Positions 10,886 to 24,540 of a stretch of DNA of 64,000 nt are shown piece by piece. The DNA lies in contig UESW01004375.1 of NCBI GenBank assembly GCA_900491605.1, positions 267,810-331,809 of the forward strand, in the 5' to 3' direction. The notes under the pieces are model-generated. The model made no database searches. It saw only the letters and a program-made list of their open reading frames with translations, and was not told where the DNA came from. A program made the position numbers and the translations under genes. Origin of the DNA: Calamus simplicifolius (taxonomy: Eukaryota > Streptophyta > Magnoliopsida > Arecales > Arecaceae). How positions within the stretch are numbered: the first letter of the stretch is position 1; each line of letters opens with the position of its first letter.

Positions 10886-13400
10886 TGCTTTAACTTATGA
10901 TACACATCTTCACCTATTTCACCTTCTTGCTGGATAATTATCCTAAATATCTAAATTTTTTACTCGTTGATATCACTTAGCTTGCAATCTTCACTGTTTC
11001 TTCGTTTATATTTCTACTCCCACTAAAATTATATTTTATGTATTCAATTTTAGTTCTATTAATCTTAAAACCTTTAGATTCTAAAGCCTCTCTCAAATCT
11101 CTAGCTTAGCATTTACTTCAAATTTAGTTTTATTAATCAACACTATATCATCTGCAAATAACATACCCTATGGGATATTTTTTGAATATATTTGATTAAT
11201 TTATCTATAACTAATACAAAAAGATACGGACTTAAGGCAGATCCTTGATGTAAACCTACAGTAATTAAAAACTTGCTAGTTTCTCCTATTGTTGTTTTAA
11301 CAATAGTTATTGCTCTATCATATATATCTTTTATCAATTCTATGTACCTTTTGATAACTTCTTTTTTTCTAAAATTTATCATATTATTTCTCTAGGTACT
11401 CTATCATATGTTTTTCCTAAATCTATAAAGACCATATGAATATCTTTTTTCTTTTTTCTATACCTCTCCATCAATCTTCTTAATAAATAAATAGCTTCCA
11501 TGGTCAATCTTTCAGACATAAATTCAAATTGATTATTTGACACCAAAGATTCAGCTCTTATTCGATTTCTATTACTCTCTTCCATAATTTCATTGTATGA
11601 CTCATTAGCTTAATCTCTCTATAATTTACACAGTTTTGAATATCACTTTTATTTTTGTATATGAATATTAATATACTTTTTCTCTAATCATTCAGCATTC
11701 TTTTAGTTGCTACAATCCTATTAAATAAATTGATTATACTACAATATTTTGGAGCTCGGGTTTTTATTTTAACTTTTTTTAAAAAAGTACTTTTTTTAGA
11801 ATGAAAATGAAAATAACTGATAAATACATATTTATCTTATTTTTTCTTATAAAAAACGAAAATTTCCAAAAAAATGATAATAGATTTTTTTTTATTAATT
11901 AGATTAAGATTAATAGAATTTTTTTAAAAAAAGTACTTTTAAAAAAAGTTAAAATAAAAACTTGGGTTCCAAAATATTGTAGTATATTTACATGACTCCA
12001 ATTTTTTCTAAGCCTTTCAAACTTCAATAGGGATCGCATCTGGTCCTAATGCCTTTGCATTTTTTTATTTTACTCAAAGCTTTTTTTAACCTAAAGCATA
12101 CTAAATCTACGAAAAAATTTATATTCATTTGTTACTCCTATGTTATCACATCTTTCTACTCTTAAATTTACTAAATTATTTTTATTTAATAAATTTTTAA
12201 AATAACTTTTTCATCGTTCTTTTATCTCTTCTTCTTTTACTAAGACTCTTTCATCTTCATCCTTAATACATTTAATATAGTCAAGATCTTTTTTTCTCTT
12301 AGTTTTGCTAGTTTATATATAGTCTTTTCACCTTCTTTCTATCTAATCTATTATATAAATTATCATAAGCTTTAAGTTTGGCTTTACTTACCATTTTTTA
12401 GCTTCTTTCTTTGCATTTCTATACTTTTTAAAACTTTCTTCATCCCTAACCTCTTGCCAAATTTTATAGTTTATCCTTTTAAGCTTGATAGCAGCTTAAA
12501 CTTTCTCGTTCCACCATCAAGTTTTCTCTCCTGCTAGTTTTACTCCTTTTGATTCTCCTAGAACTTCTTTTGCTATATTTTTATGTATTTAGTTATTTTT
12601 TTATATTAAATTAGAATCACTATTTATATTCATAGTCATTTCTCTTACTAACTTTTTTAAAATAATTTTAGTTTTTCTCCTTTCAACTTTTACCATTTAA
12701 TTTTTAGATTAATAGTTTTATGTTTTACTATATATTTTATTTTTATCCATATGTTTGCTACCATTATCCTATGTTGTGAAGTTAAACTTTCTCTTAAAAT
12801 AACTTTATAGTTTTTGCATATTAATTTATCTACCTTTCTAGTTAAGAAAAAGTCTATTTGACTTTATTAGATTCACTTTTAAATATTATTAAATATTCAT
12901 CACTTTTTTTAAAATAAGGGTTTGCTATTGTTAGATCATACGCCACTATAAAATCTAATAAGCTCACACCGGCTTCATTCCTATTTCCAAATCTATATCC
13001 TTCATTTACTATTTCATATCCATCCTTCTATTTACCTACATATCCATTAAAATCTTCTTCCAAATCTATCTTTTCTTCTTGTGATATTTCTTGCATTACA
13101 TCTATATCTTTCCAAATTATGTCTTAGTTTGTTGGTCTAATCCTACTTGTGGTGCATATGCACTAATTATGTAAATTGTATTATTTTTAATTAAAAGTTT
13201 TAGTGATATAATCTAATTTTTTCTAGTTATCTTAATAACATATTCCTTAAAATTTTTGTCAACAATTATTCCTACTCCATTTTTATTTTTATATTTTAAA
13301 AAATATATAATTAAAATTTAACTCCGTCAAGGCCGGTCTTAAGCCTGGGTAAAGGAAAAGAGTTGCATTAGGTAGCTGACAGCTAGCATAAAACTTCGTC
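10691..13400 (-). mobile_element. Decayed RTE-type LINE
   Basis: A non-LTR retrotransposon on the minus strand. From 13400 downward one reads a 5' region (TAGCTGTCAGCTACC motif), then part of the endonuclease domain (NGVGIIVDK, ISAYAPQVGLD and an FNGYVG stretch, about 13290-12900). Reverse transcriptase follows (GKALGPDAIPIEV near 12030, MVFIDLGKTYDRVP near 11400, VGLHQGSALSPYLFVLVIDK near 11230). The C-terminal segment is at 10690-10800. GLHQGSALSPYLF is characteristic of the plant RTE clade. Stops and frameshifts are everywhere, and the first half of the endonuclease is missing. A 244-bp MITE interrupts it at 11739-11982. Confidence 0.85.
11739..11982. mobile_element. Stowaway-like MITE with long terminal inverted repeats
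   Basis: The two ends are inverted copies of each other for about 55-60 bp: CTACAATATTTTGGA at the left and TCCAAAATATTGTAG at the right, followed inward by matching TTTTTATTTTAACTTTTTTT and its complement. Both sides are flanked by TA (11737-11738 and 11983-11984), the target duplication of Tc1/mariner elements. It sits inside the RTE LINE between reverse transcriptase segments. There is no coding capacity, so it is a non-autonomous element. Confidence 0.8.
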
Positions 13401-13552
13401 AGATCTCTTAAAATATAAAACTAGATCATAACATAAACTTACTATATGGTGCAACTGAAACTGGGTCTAATTAACAAGGGTTCTAGTGCACTAAAAAGAG
13501 AGAATAGCTAAGGAGTATATCTAAAAATATACTAAGGAATTCATATAAGGGG

Positions 13553-13594
<42 letters not shown>

Positions 13595-14581
13595 AATATA
13601 AACCAAACAAAACCTAAGGAGAGTTTTCTCTATCTTCATTGGTTAATAGAACAATCAAATAGGGTTATCTTGACAGAGTTCAACACTTCGAACAACGTCC
13701 CATTTGTTAGCGTTACCCTTAAGTGGTTGTCTAGCGGGCTTCACCGACCAAATGGAACCTAGAATCGATCACAAATGTTCCCAAAATCTAGGTCCTAAAC
13801 AAGATTAAATAGGCAGAATAGGGCAATTGAGTTGGGGTTGGAAATGGCTGGGTCAATTGGTTCCCATCCTCACCACCAGCCTTTGCCAGCACCAAGCTTT
13901 GGTAGAAGCCACTATGATGACTTGATCATCCTTAACCATGGTCGAAATGTTAGCCTAAAATAGGGTAGGTTGGCAAGATAAGGAGTTGGATTGAGGCTAG
14001 GTTATGGTGGCCAATGGTGATTCATCAGAGCAATCATTGGTAAGCTAGAGAGGAAAATGACAAGAAAAGAAGGAAGAAGACTCACTAGTATGGATGGGTT
14101 ACTAGATCTAAGCAAGGAGGCTTGGATATTGGCTTATTCTGCTTTAATCCCTCTTAGAACATAGTATAGCAAAATTCCTTCATAAAAGCTTTAATCTTAG
14201 TGGCCATCGATGGCTCATTGTTGAAATCATAGGTAATAAGAAATCATACGGAAAAAGAAAGGAAGAATGAGGTTTACTGGTTTGGACTTGATGGTCAAAT
14301 GATTAATGGAAAAGAGGTTAAAGATGATGACTCCTTTGTTACGCTTCTCTCTTTTTATAGCTCTAAATCCCTTGATTCAACTCACCTTCGATGCTTGCTT
14401 GAGGGGATCTTTAAGGGAACATAATAGATGAGGATGAGGCTTAGATAAGTTCTAATTCCATATTTCCAAATGTCATTTATCAAACTCCCCAATGAGTTAA
14501 ACTATATTCTTTACTTGAGGATTGCACACTTTAATTAACTCATCCATTTATATCAAAACTCATACTTATGGGCATTGGCAC
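13401..14581. other. No gene seen; (TA)18 microsatellite at 13557-13592
   Basis: Non-coding, AT-rich with short ORFs only. A perfect (TA)18 run occupies 13557-13592. A slightly more GC-balanced stretch near 13650-13950 has no recognisable protein similarity and could be the remnant of an old element; I cannot assign it. Confidence 0.6.
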
Positions 14582-14589
14582 CTTTAAAG

Positions 14590-15413
14590 TAGAGGCGGCA
14601 ATCGGATTAGATCAGGTCATTAGGTCAATCCAAATTTGGATCATTTTCAAATTTGAATTGCTTTTGGATTTGAATCATTGAAGCTAAACCCTAACCCTAA
14701 ATGATGAGATTTGGGTCAACCCATGGGTCTTTCATATTAATATAGTTGTTTTCTTAAAAATTTAACAATAGTTTATTCAATTTTTTCTTTTTTTTATCCA
14801 TTTGTTACTCTAAATGCTAGAATAGATAGAAACAAAATTATAACATGATTAGATAATAATAGAAATAATTGTTATAATTTTATAAAATAAAAAAATATAA
14901 TTAGGCAATAGTCTATAAAAATATACTTTTAAAATTAAATAAATATTAATATCAATTATTAATAAGATTACAAAATAAAATAAATAAATATTATAAATGT
15001 GCTTAATTCTATATTAAAAAGAGAAAAGTTATGCTTAATTCTACTCTTTTATCTCATTCTCAATGATGTTTTAAGCTAATATCGATCATTCAATAATACT
15101 TAACTTAGAAAAGTATATTTCTGATCCCATTATTTATTGAGTCACATAAGCATCAAATATATTATTTATCAAAGAATATAAAATATTGAAATATTGGCTT
15201 GGTAAACAATCTAATTGATATTTCATCAAATTATATAATATCATTTACATAAAATTTGTAAATTTAAAATAGATAGAATTAAAAATATGTCTTACCTAAA
15301 TACCATTTTTGGGTCACTTCAAGTTTTGGTCAAAAAAAAGTGAAACCCTAAACTTAATTTTTTGAATGGATTCTAACTGAGTTCATGAGTTGAGTTAGGT
15401 TCTGCCACCTCTA
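14590..15413. mobile_element. hAT-type MITE with 8-bp target duplication
   Basis: The left end reads TAGAGGCGGCAATCGG and the right end TCTGCCACCTCTA, an imperfect terminal inverted repeat. The element is flanked on both sides by CTTTAAAG (14582-14589 and 15414-15421), an 8-bp direct repeat as produced by hAT transposases. It is 824 bp long, AT-rich in the middle, with no open reading frame of note. The TAGAGGTGGCA-like terminus is common among plant non-autonomous hAT elements. Confidence 0.85.
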
Positions 15414-15432
15414 CTTTAAAGTATATCAAAGT

Positions 15433-15446
15433 AAAAAAAAAAAAAA

Positions 15447-15478
<32 letters not shown>
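15433..15478. repeat. Poly(A)/(GA)15 microsatellite
   Basis: A run of A (15433-15447) followed by a perfect GA dinucleotide run (15449-15478). Confidence 0.95.
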
Positions 15479-15480
<2 letters not shown>

Positions 15481-17596
15481 TTGTTTGCCCAAAATATCTT
15501 ATCATTCAAACAATCATTCATTTTAGTTGTAATGTACATGAAGATAAAAGCTTGAGTGGCTATGCATATTGGCATGTGTAGTACAATACTAGCTAATAAA
15601 TTCTTGCCTTGTGATCTTCCTAAAAATGAAGCTCAAAAGAGTTAATGAGCCTCACATAAGTGGTGGAACGTGTAAGTTATTTTGACATGAAGCAAAGAGC
15701 CTCACTAGGGCTTAACTTGCCAAAAATCCTCAAACCCATATATATAACTAGTCCCATTTAATTACTTTATCAATTGAACCGACTGGTTGGTACCTATATT
15801 AGATGAGGTTTTTTAGCTATTCAAATTTCATACCTTAGAACAATTAGATCATCATTTCTATTACAACTAAGCACCTCACCAAAATGCTAGCCAAGATATT
15901 ATTATATAGTTTCCTTAATCTTGTATATGTATATAAGACCTCTCTAACATATAACCAATATATATTTAAGCATATACATGTATAAGTCCTCACATAATTC
16001 CTTATTTAAGTTCTCATGTCTTTGCTAAACCAAGGTTTGAATCACAAAGATCCAAACCATAATCACTATATATGGCTTGTGATTTGCTCCAAAAGGTCCT
16101 ATGCTATTATGTCTTCTAATTTACATAAACTATGAACCTAATCTAGTCTAATATTATTTGTGATAAACTAGAACCTCTATCAAAAATATTAACCAAAAGG
16201 CTATTATTTGATTATATGGTCCTATATAAATATATAAAATCTTCTTAGTGCTTGGTCAATGCAGGAGTATATGTATAAAAATTTTCTTGGTACACAATTG
16301 ATAGAGGAGTAAACATATACTAATATGGGTTCTCACAATTTCAGTTACAAAAAAATGGAGCTTTTCAGCATGATTAGAAAAAATGGTCACCAAGAGTGTA
16401 TGAGGTTGGTTTTGTTTAGCCTTCATTAGAAATGAGAGGTACCATAATAGTTTAAGAAAAACAAGGACAATGAGGCAAAGGATATGCGATGGATTTCTCT
16501 CATAGAAAACCAAAAATGAAAGTAATATACAACTAAAGATCTTGCTTTCATATTATTTACTTTTTAACTTTTTAATCATTCATTAGTTTTTGTTAGAAAG
16601 ATATGGTTGGTACTTCGTATACTAGCAGAGGTGCAAGTATGTCATTCATTGTAAACAAAAGGAAAAAACAAAGGCCAATCCTATATAATGAGAGTCCAAT
16701 GAAAAACCAGCCCACAAAGGATCCTAATCTCAAAGGAACTAGATTCTATGTTAATCGAGAGGGTAATGAAAAGAGCAAAAATTAGAGTGTGATGCTATTT
16801 CAACTTGTTTCTCAGAGTAAACACTACTAAGACACTATGACACATCATAAACTTTAAGATGCATGTATCTCCATCATGTGTCAAATAATATATTAGAATT
16901 GTAGCATTGGATATCAAAGGTCGTGTGGTGACAAGTAAGTTTTTACAATGTAGAAGAGAAGTGAATAAATATTACACTTTAGGGAGGAATTTAATAGTCG
17001 AGGCAAGTGTGTGTGAGAGAGAGAGAGAGAATAACTCCAAACCAGTTCCTTTCTTTCCTAATCTTATTATAAATTTAATAATTTAAATCCTATAACCAAT
17101 TAGATCAAGAAATATGACATATCTTATCCTTCATAAGGTTGTGGGGTTAAGTTTTACTTTATAACTACCATAAAAGAAGAAAGGTATTGAAGCAAATCTC
17201 AACAATATACAATCAGATATCTAACTAAATCTCTCCATATGGTTGGATTGTTTCATTCTATGATCATACTTGCAATTCAATACTTTCATTGTTAAATCTT
17301 CAAAATTTCTTTCACAAACTTTTCTTGCTTTATAAGCTCCTTTCCTTTATTCATCTCATCTCAAATCTTTTTGAATAGCTTTCTTTTAAGGAAAATATGT
17401 GATACTGATATCTATCCTTGATTTTCATCCTTTCATGGCACAACACTTTTTGAATTTAAATACATGTTCTGGATCTCAAGACAAAAATAAAATTTTAGAG
17501 TAGACTTGTAAAATATAACAATCGATGTGCTCACCCAAGAAGTACTAGCTAGAAATTACAACGTGAGCCATATAAGCAAACATTTGCATTGTAAGT

Positions 17597-17677
<81 letters not shown>

Positions 17678-20600
17678 TTAGAGAATGTAATTTTCTAAAA
17701 AGAGTCATGATTAGTATAAGTAATTATGAAAGTCAAAATCTTCCCAAAGCTAGATCTCAATTTATATATTAACATTCTATGTAGTCAATTGGTCTCATTC
17801 TTTTTGATTGTGAGTTATGCCTAATCAAAATCTTAATTTTGTTGAGAAGAAAACTTTACTTAAACTATTTCAAGGCCCAAACATCATCATAGATCCCTAA
17901 TTGATGCATATAATAAATTCTTTTGGAATTATCATGCCTTCTAGTACTGGTTAATTAAAAGCTTTATTTTAACATGTAGGACACCAAAAATGAATGTCCA
18001 ATAGAAATTTATGACTTTTGATAATAGTTTTTCATTATCCAGTCTTGAATGTGATGGATCTTGCACTAAAACCCTATCCATGCCTGCTCAAAATGGTTAG
18101 AGTTTTCCATAATGAGCCCAATGATTCATTTGTATTATTACAGTCTATTTTGATTTAACGAGTTATTATATTGGATTTGTTATTAGCAATTAGCGATGGC
18201 TATTTCCCAGCTATAGTCTCCTACCATTAGGATTGAAATTGAGTTGGACTATGCCCTGGCCCAACTTAGCTCAATTTTTTTTTTCAAAGACTTCATGTCA
18301 ACATAAGGCCTAAAGATTTTCAAAATATTGATTCCAACCTAAGGCCTAACACTTAAAACCCAATCAATCCCGAATTAACCCATTTGGTTGAAGAATGGAT
18401 TGACCCTAATTATCCTAATTCATATGATATTTAGCCTGATAGGCCCTTGTATCCAGAAGGGATGTATTTACTAAATATGGGACAAAGAAAGAGTAAGGCT
18501 TACTACCATCAACTAATATCTCTTTATTGTAGGTATAACCATTACCATTATCCGATCCTAACTATGCTTGCCACCTCCACCCTCATTTTTGTTGTACTAG
18601 TTCTCTTTGTCCTCATGCTCCAGCCTTCCTTGCCCTTTACCTCTTTGACCTCCTTCGTCCCTCACCACCATTACTCACACCTTACCATCATTGCAACTCT
18701 TCCAAACTTATGGTGGGTTCAATTAAATTCTAGCCAAACCTCACTTTATCCACCAACATTAAGGAGGAGGAGAGGGCTAAAGAGCCATAAAGTAAGAATA
18801 ATAGGGAATAGGCATGAAATAAGAATAATAAGGAGTGGAGAGAAAATAAAGAGGCACCATACCTATAACTCACAGGTATCATTGGTCTCATTAGCCCTTC
18901 TTGGATTGTTGACCAACAATGACGTAATGGCCCCCCATTAGGGATGAAATTGGATCATGAGGTGGAGAGAGCAGAGAGAATCAAAGGATTAATGAATTAA
19001 AGGAAAACTAGAAAATTTGATTAAGGCTTGAGGATTTAAGCCATCTAATTAGGAGTTTGATGAAGCAACGATGGCTCTCTAATTTAAGGACTTCAATAGT
19101 GGCAAAGGAGATGGGGACTATAGATGTTGTGGTAGGCTTGAGGTGTTGGAATTCATGGAGGTGGCCAACTATTCTATGATTTGGGAGGATTTCGATAATG
19201 GCAAAAAGGATGGAGACTATGGATGCTATGGTAGATGTTGAAATATTGTAGTTCATAGAGGTAGCCAACTAAGCCATCGATACTTTTGAAGAAGACCTTT
19301 GAGAGAACCTCTGCTAGAGGTCTAAGATCCTCAATAAAGTTAACTTTAGTCCTTTTCTTCTTGCCTTCCTCTAGGGTTTAGAATGAGGTTCAAGGTTTAT
19401 TTTTCTTGCATTAAAAATGATTGAGTTGAATGAATGGCTTTTTTTTTTTTCAGGTCCTATGACAATTGTGGATAGGGATGCAAAAGAGTCAATGGTTTTG
19501 ATTACTTTAAAGAACTTTCCTTCTCATATGATGTAAGATAGCTTGGGTTTTTTTTGTTTCTTTTGTCTAGTAGACAAGGAAGGAGTTCATAAAAAATAAA
19601 CCTTAGTGCAATTAGATGGAGGGTTAGGCTAGACTAAGAATTTACATGAGCACAACCTAAAATTTTTTTAAGCCCTAATTTCATTCTTAAAATAGGCTTG
19701 AACTTTTTAAAACCTAACACATTATCCAACCTGAAGCCAACCAAGTTCAATAGGACTTAGGGCCAGCTCTGGCTTGCTTTTAGCTCTACCTAATCTTGGA
19801 AAGACCTTTAATAAGCATATTAGGAGACAAGCCTTTAGATCCCATTAAGTGGCCTAGATGGGTGTTTCATGAATAGGGCCTTAGTTTACATTATAAGGTC
19901 CCATTTGGTACACAAGACAAGATTGAAAAAAAAAAAAAATTAGATAAATAATAGGATATGATAAAAGTTATTCTATCTTCTATTTGATGGATGGTATAAT
20001 AAAATAGATAGGATAGTTATTCCCTTAAAAAAATAGTAGTCATTGCTAAGAATGAAGATACAAAAGAAAAAATAAAGCAATAGCCAAACAATAATAAAAT
20101 AAAATTTTTATTCTAATAAAATAAGCAACTCCTTCTTTAATTAAATTAGTCATTTTAATTATGGGATAGAATTTTATTTTGTTTTTGTAAAAACTAAATG
20201 TGAGAAAAATTAAAAACATCTATTTTACTTCTAACCAGGTAGATCCAAATACACTATATATAGATTATTATGCTGGAAAACCGTGTTGTTGGCTCCCAAG
20301 TGAATTTCTTGTAATAATTTCTTTCTTCTTTTATGAACAATTTTCTTCGTAACCTTGCCCTTTCTAAATTTAAGCCAAGTGAAAGAGTTGTAAGGCTACG
20401 AGCGTCCATGTGGTCACCCGAAGGATTTTAGGATGGAGCCAGGATTTCATTGAACTTTGCAAGTGTACTCGATGAAAACTTGTATGAAATTGTAATGCTG
20501 CACTTTGTTTGGTAAGCAAGGAGGCAATATTGCACTTAACCTAGAACGTCTCAGATTGGGCCAAGTTAAATATGTTGAGACAAGTTCTGATTTGGTTGAA

Positions 20601-20734
20601 TTCCGCATTAAATAAAGCTAATGTTTAATATTTTAACTATTTTGTTTTGTAGTTTTTTTTGTCATGAAGAGTATGTCTGGCATGTACTTAATTTATTCAT
20701 ATTTTATTTCAGTACAGTTCAATACTCTATTATA
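15479..20734. other. Long stretch with no supportable gene
   Basis: More than 5 kb of AT-rich DNA without recognisable coding sequence. It contains a (GA)8 run near 17015-17030 and a compound (CA)21(TA)16 microsatellite at 17599-17673. An open frame of 164 codons at 18447-18941 has low-complexity His/Leu-rich content, no known domain and no supporting context, and is taken as chance. Short Harbinger-like words (for example CCCATTTGGTAC near 19905) hint at more degraded MITEs, but I could not match two ends. Confidence 0.6.
17599..17673. repeat. Compound (CA)n(TA)n microsatellite
   Basis: 21 CA/AC repeats run directly into 16 AT repeats. Confidence 0.95.
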
Positions 20735-21115
20735 AATGATTTATACTAGCTGTCAGCTACCTAACGTAATCCTCCTCTTTATCCGGACTTGGAACCTGCA
20801 TTGATGAGTTATAATATGTGGTAAAACTTTAAAAAATAAAATTAAAAATAAACATATAAGAGAATGATTATGGTGGTTTGGATATATACAACGAATTTCT
20901 TTAAATGCTTTAGTTAGAAAGAGTGATCTTTTAACAATCCATAGTAAGGATAGAGATAGAGATAGACTAAACTAATATGGATAGAAATAATTAAAATATA
21001 TATATCATTTATAATTTGAATATTGACTTAGTCTTGAATAGAGCATAGTAAAGAAAGCAGATTCATGTAGCCGATCCTATGTAATTGAAAAAAAGATTTA
21101 GATGAGTTAAGTTGA
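20735..21115 (+). mobile_element. Internally deleted RTE LINE relic
   Basis: The left part (TAGCTGTCAGCTACCTAAC and following, near 20748) matches the 5' region of the RTE LINE at 13340-13380. After about 60 bp the sequence jumps to the extreme 3' coding end of an RTE element (sequence matching WFGHVQRRPLNA, near 20875-20930). It ends in a 3' tail (CAGATTCATGTAGCCGA, then a GAGTTAAGTTGAG tail). Everything between is missing. Confidence 0.65.
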
Positions 21116-21599
21116 GTATGTCTTGGCATGCTTACTTATATACTTCGATCTTGATGGTCTTCCAGCTTTCGATTTAGAAGAAAACTCAAGAAAAAGTCTG
21201 GATGAAATCTTTAAAAATAAATAGTTAGCATTTATCTTTTCCTCTTTTCTTTTTTTATTTTTGTATTGGAAAACTGTGTGATAATTTTTTTATAGCCTGA
21301 AAGGGATGCATATGGGAAGTCCATCGATCCTATCCTCTAAACATTTAGGTAGTGTTTGGTTCCCAAAAAGTTATCCCTGGATAAGTGTACAGGATAGTAT
21401 TTATCCAAGGGATAGCTGAAGGGATAACCATCTTTTTTAAATAACAACTTTGCCATCAAGGGATAGCTCCAGTTATTCCAGGATTCTCTAAGGAATAAGT
21501 TTAGGGGATAACCCATAGTTAAACATAGGTTATCCCCTCTGGCTAAACTTTTCAGAGTTATCCTCTGTAGTTATTGCTTTTGGGGATAAGAGAGGCACT

Positions 21600-22810
21600 A
21601 CAAGAAAATGCTGAAATAGCGATGATACTTTGCGACGCAAAATTTGCGTCTCTATATATGACCAAATTGCCACACTTCAGTGACCAAATCAATAAACAAA
21701 AAAATTGCGATGCATATATATGTTTATAATAAATAATTTTTATTAATATTAGCGACACTGAGTATTCGTCACTAAATAGCGATGCATTAGCAACTAAAAA
21801 TATTGCATCGCTATTTAGCGACGCCTTAGCAACGTATGATATTTTTATAATAAATATTTTTTGTTAATTTTAGTGATGCAGCTATATGTGTCACTATTTA
21901 GCGACGCATTTAAGGCATCGCTAATTTTGGTTGCGATTTTAGCAACGCAAATTTTTGCATCACTATTTAGTGATGCAAAAAATATATATATAAATAATTT
22001 TTATTAATTTTAGCGATGCAAAATTGGCATCGCTAAATAGCGACGCATTAGTGATGCCAAAATACGTATAATAAATTATTTTTATTATTTTTAGCGATAC
22101 AAAATTAGCATTACTAAATAGCGACGCAATTTTTTGCGTCACTATTTAGCGATGCATTAGCGATGCAAAAATATGTACATAATAAATAATTTTTATTAAT
22201 TTTAGCGATGCAAAATTGGCATTGCTAAATAGCGATGCAATTTTTGCATCACTATTTAGTGATGCATAAATATGTAAATAATAAATATTTTTTATTAATT
22301 TTAGAGATGCAAAACTTGTGTCGCTAAATAGCGACGCAATAATATGTATATAATAAATAATTTTTTAAATTTTAGCGATACAAAATTGGCGTCGCTAAAT
22401 AGCAATGCAATTTTTTGTGTCACTATTTAGTGATGCATTAGCGATGCAAAAATATATACATAATAAATAATTTTTATTAATTTTAGTGATGCAAAATTGG
22501 CATCGCTAAGTAGCGATGCAATTTTTACGTCACTATTTAGCGACTCATTAGCGACGCATAAATATGTACATAATAAATAATTTTTATAATTTTAGCGATG
22601 CAAAATTTGCATCACTAAATAGCAATGCATAAATATGTACATAATAAATAATTTTTATTAATTTTAGCTATGCATTAAATATGTGTCGCTATATAGCTAT
22701 GCGCATATTTAATGCGTCACTAAAATCCCACTGTGTTATCCCACCAAATTATCGCTAATTAGCAACTGATTAGCGATGCCATAGTGGCATTGCTAATCCC
22801 GATTTATAAA
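21600..22810. repeat. CACTA subterminal repeat array
   Basis: Roughly ten tandem, degenerate units of about 70-120 bp, each with a TAATAAATAATTTTTATTAA-like spacer and several copies of GCGATGCA or GCGACGCA in both orientations. Many form small hairpins, such as TTTAGCGATGC facing GCATCGCTAAA. In CACTA elements such subterminal motifs bind the TNP1-type protein. The array here is unusually long. Confidence 0.85.
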
Positions 22811-23700
22811 ACCACCCCGCCCCCCCTTCTCTGCTTCGGCCCTAACCCTCTTCCTCTTCCCCCCCTCCCCCCCCCCCACCCCGGTGCAGCCCCCTCCCCT
22901 TCAGGTGCACCCTGACCCCTCCTCTCTCTAGCCACGGCAGTGGCCTGCCATGGCCAGGTGATGGCCAAAAAAATTAAAAAAATCCATGGCCATCGCCAGC
23001 GGCCAGGCGGCTACCTGGCCAGGCTGCCTGGGCGCGGCCATGGCCAGGCAGTGGCCAAAAAAAAAATCTGTGGCAAAAAAAAACCATAATTGCTATGGTT
23101 TGTGACATCACATTGAGTGGTGGTCTACTAATCATTATTGGAAATGGTTCTCTACTGAATTTGGAATTGTACTTTGCTTCTGAAGTTGCTTAATATGATA
23201 AGTTGTAATGACATTCCCAATGGCCTACCTTGGATATGTTTCATACATTTTGTTCTATCTATTTGTTATCATGTATCTTGAATTTTAGATGAACTAGGAT
23301 TTATCATTTGTTGATGAATGCTTCTCGATTTGATTCAAATTCTATCAACTTTAACTTACTTTCAGACACTGAAGAGCAATACAATCTACATATATCTTGA
23401 AGTCTTTAGGGTATGCCACCATTGCACTATGGACATTCTTGTGCATAAACCATATGATGTGGATTGATTAGTCCCACTGGAACTGCTTTCTAGTTAATTT
23501 AAAATGTTTGCCATGACTAAAGTTGCTTGATTTTATGATTTCTACATCATACCTTCTCATTCTATCGGTGTAATATTTGATTGTTTGAAGCAGCGATGCC
23601 AACTAAACTTCTTTTTCTTATTTTGTTCTGCTGTAGCTTAAGCATAAATTTTGTATTAGCGAATTCTTAGTTATTAACAACTTGATATTAATCCTCTTAT
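22811..23700. other. CACTA interior: GC-rich block and unassigned sequence
   Basis: 22830-23060 is strongly GC-rich: a run of C near 22861-22877, then repeated TGGCCATGGCC-like words. It could be a promoter or leader of the lost element gene or captured DNA. 23100-23700 is AT-rich with no recognisable coding content. Confidence 0.5.
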
Positions 23701-24540
23701 AGTTATGGATGAGCTTACCAAGCCTATTTAGAGTGATATTCCATGATATATGTTATTTGTAGGCAACATAGTATTAGAGGATGGAATTAAGGTTAGGGTT
23801 AATTATAAGTTCGAATTATTGAAAAGTGCATTAGAATTTAAAGGTTTTTAGTTGAGCAAATTAAATCCTATACATGAAATGTGATTCTAGTAAACTTAGA
23901 AATAGAGGTAAAGGTAGAGTTAAAATTGAAGATCAAAAGTTCCTACAAGTGATTATTTTCAATATTTGGATCAATTATTCATAAAAAAGAAGAATTGAGG
24001 AGGATGTTTATATGATTAAAATAGGTTGGATAAAATGCAAAAGTGTAATTGGATTATTGTATAGTCATGAGAGATATGCCAAGTTAAAGAAAAAATTTTA
24101 TAAGCTAGCCATAATACCAATTCTACTTTATGGTACAGAATAGTGGATGGTTAGAAAACTACATGTACACAAGATGTGTGTGGCTAAAATAGGAATGTTA
24201 AAATGGATGTATGGTAATACTAGAAAAGATGGATAAGAAATGAAGTCATTCATAAAAGATAGAGATTATACAAATTAAGGATAAATTAAAAGCATGGTGA
24301 CTTAGATGGTTTGAGCATCTGACGTAGATTTATAGATGCATCAATACGAATGAATGATTTGATGCACATAAAAGGAATAGGTAGACCAAAAATTATATTA
24401 GATAAAGCAATAAAGAAAGGCTTGATATCTTTACATCTTATAAAAAGTATAGCTCTATATAGAGCAGAATGCAATAAAAAGATTGTGTGGCTGACCCTAA
24501 CTAATTGACATCAAGGCTTGATTAGACTTGATTAGATATG
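23700..24540 (+). mobile_element. RTE LINE 3' fragment inside the CACTA element
   Basis: Plus-strand translation gives the end of an RTE reverse transcriptase (VMDELTKPI at 23705), then a PTSDYFQYLDQL stretch, YKLAIIPILLYGTE, GMLKWMYGNTRKD and IIRPKI-like sequence with the usual ADPN end. Stops and frameshifts interrupt it, and the catalytic FADD region is changed. It is 5' truncated, as usual for LINEs, and inserted in the CACTA interior. Confidence 0.8.

Noticed and set aside
18447..18941. 164-codon open frame on the plus strand
   Set aside because: Low-complexity, no domain, no splice or promoter context, and in a region of degraded repeats; judged a chance ORF.
21600..22810. Regularly spaced repeats that could suggest a CRISPR-like array
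   Set aside because: Units are degenerate, both orientations, and next to a CACTA terminus; they are transposon subterminal repeats in a eukaryotic genome.
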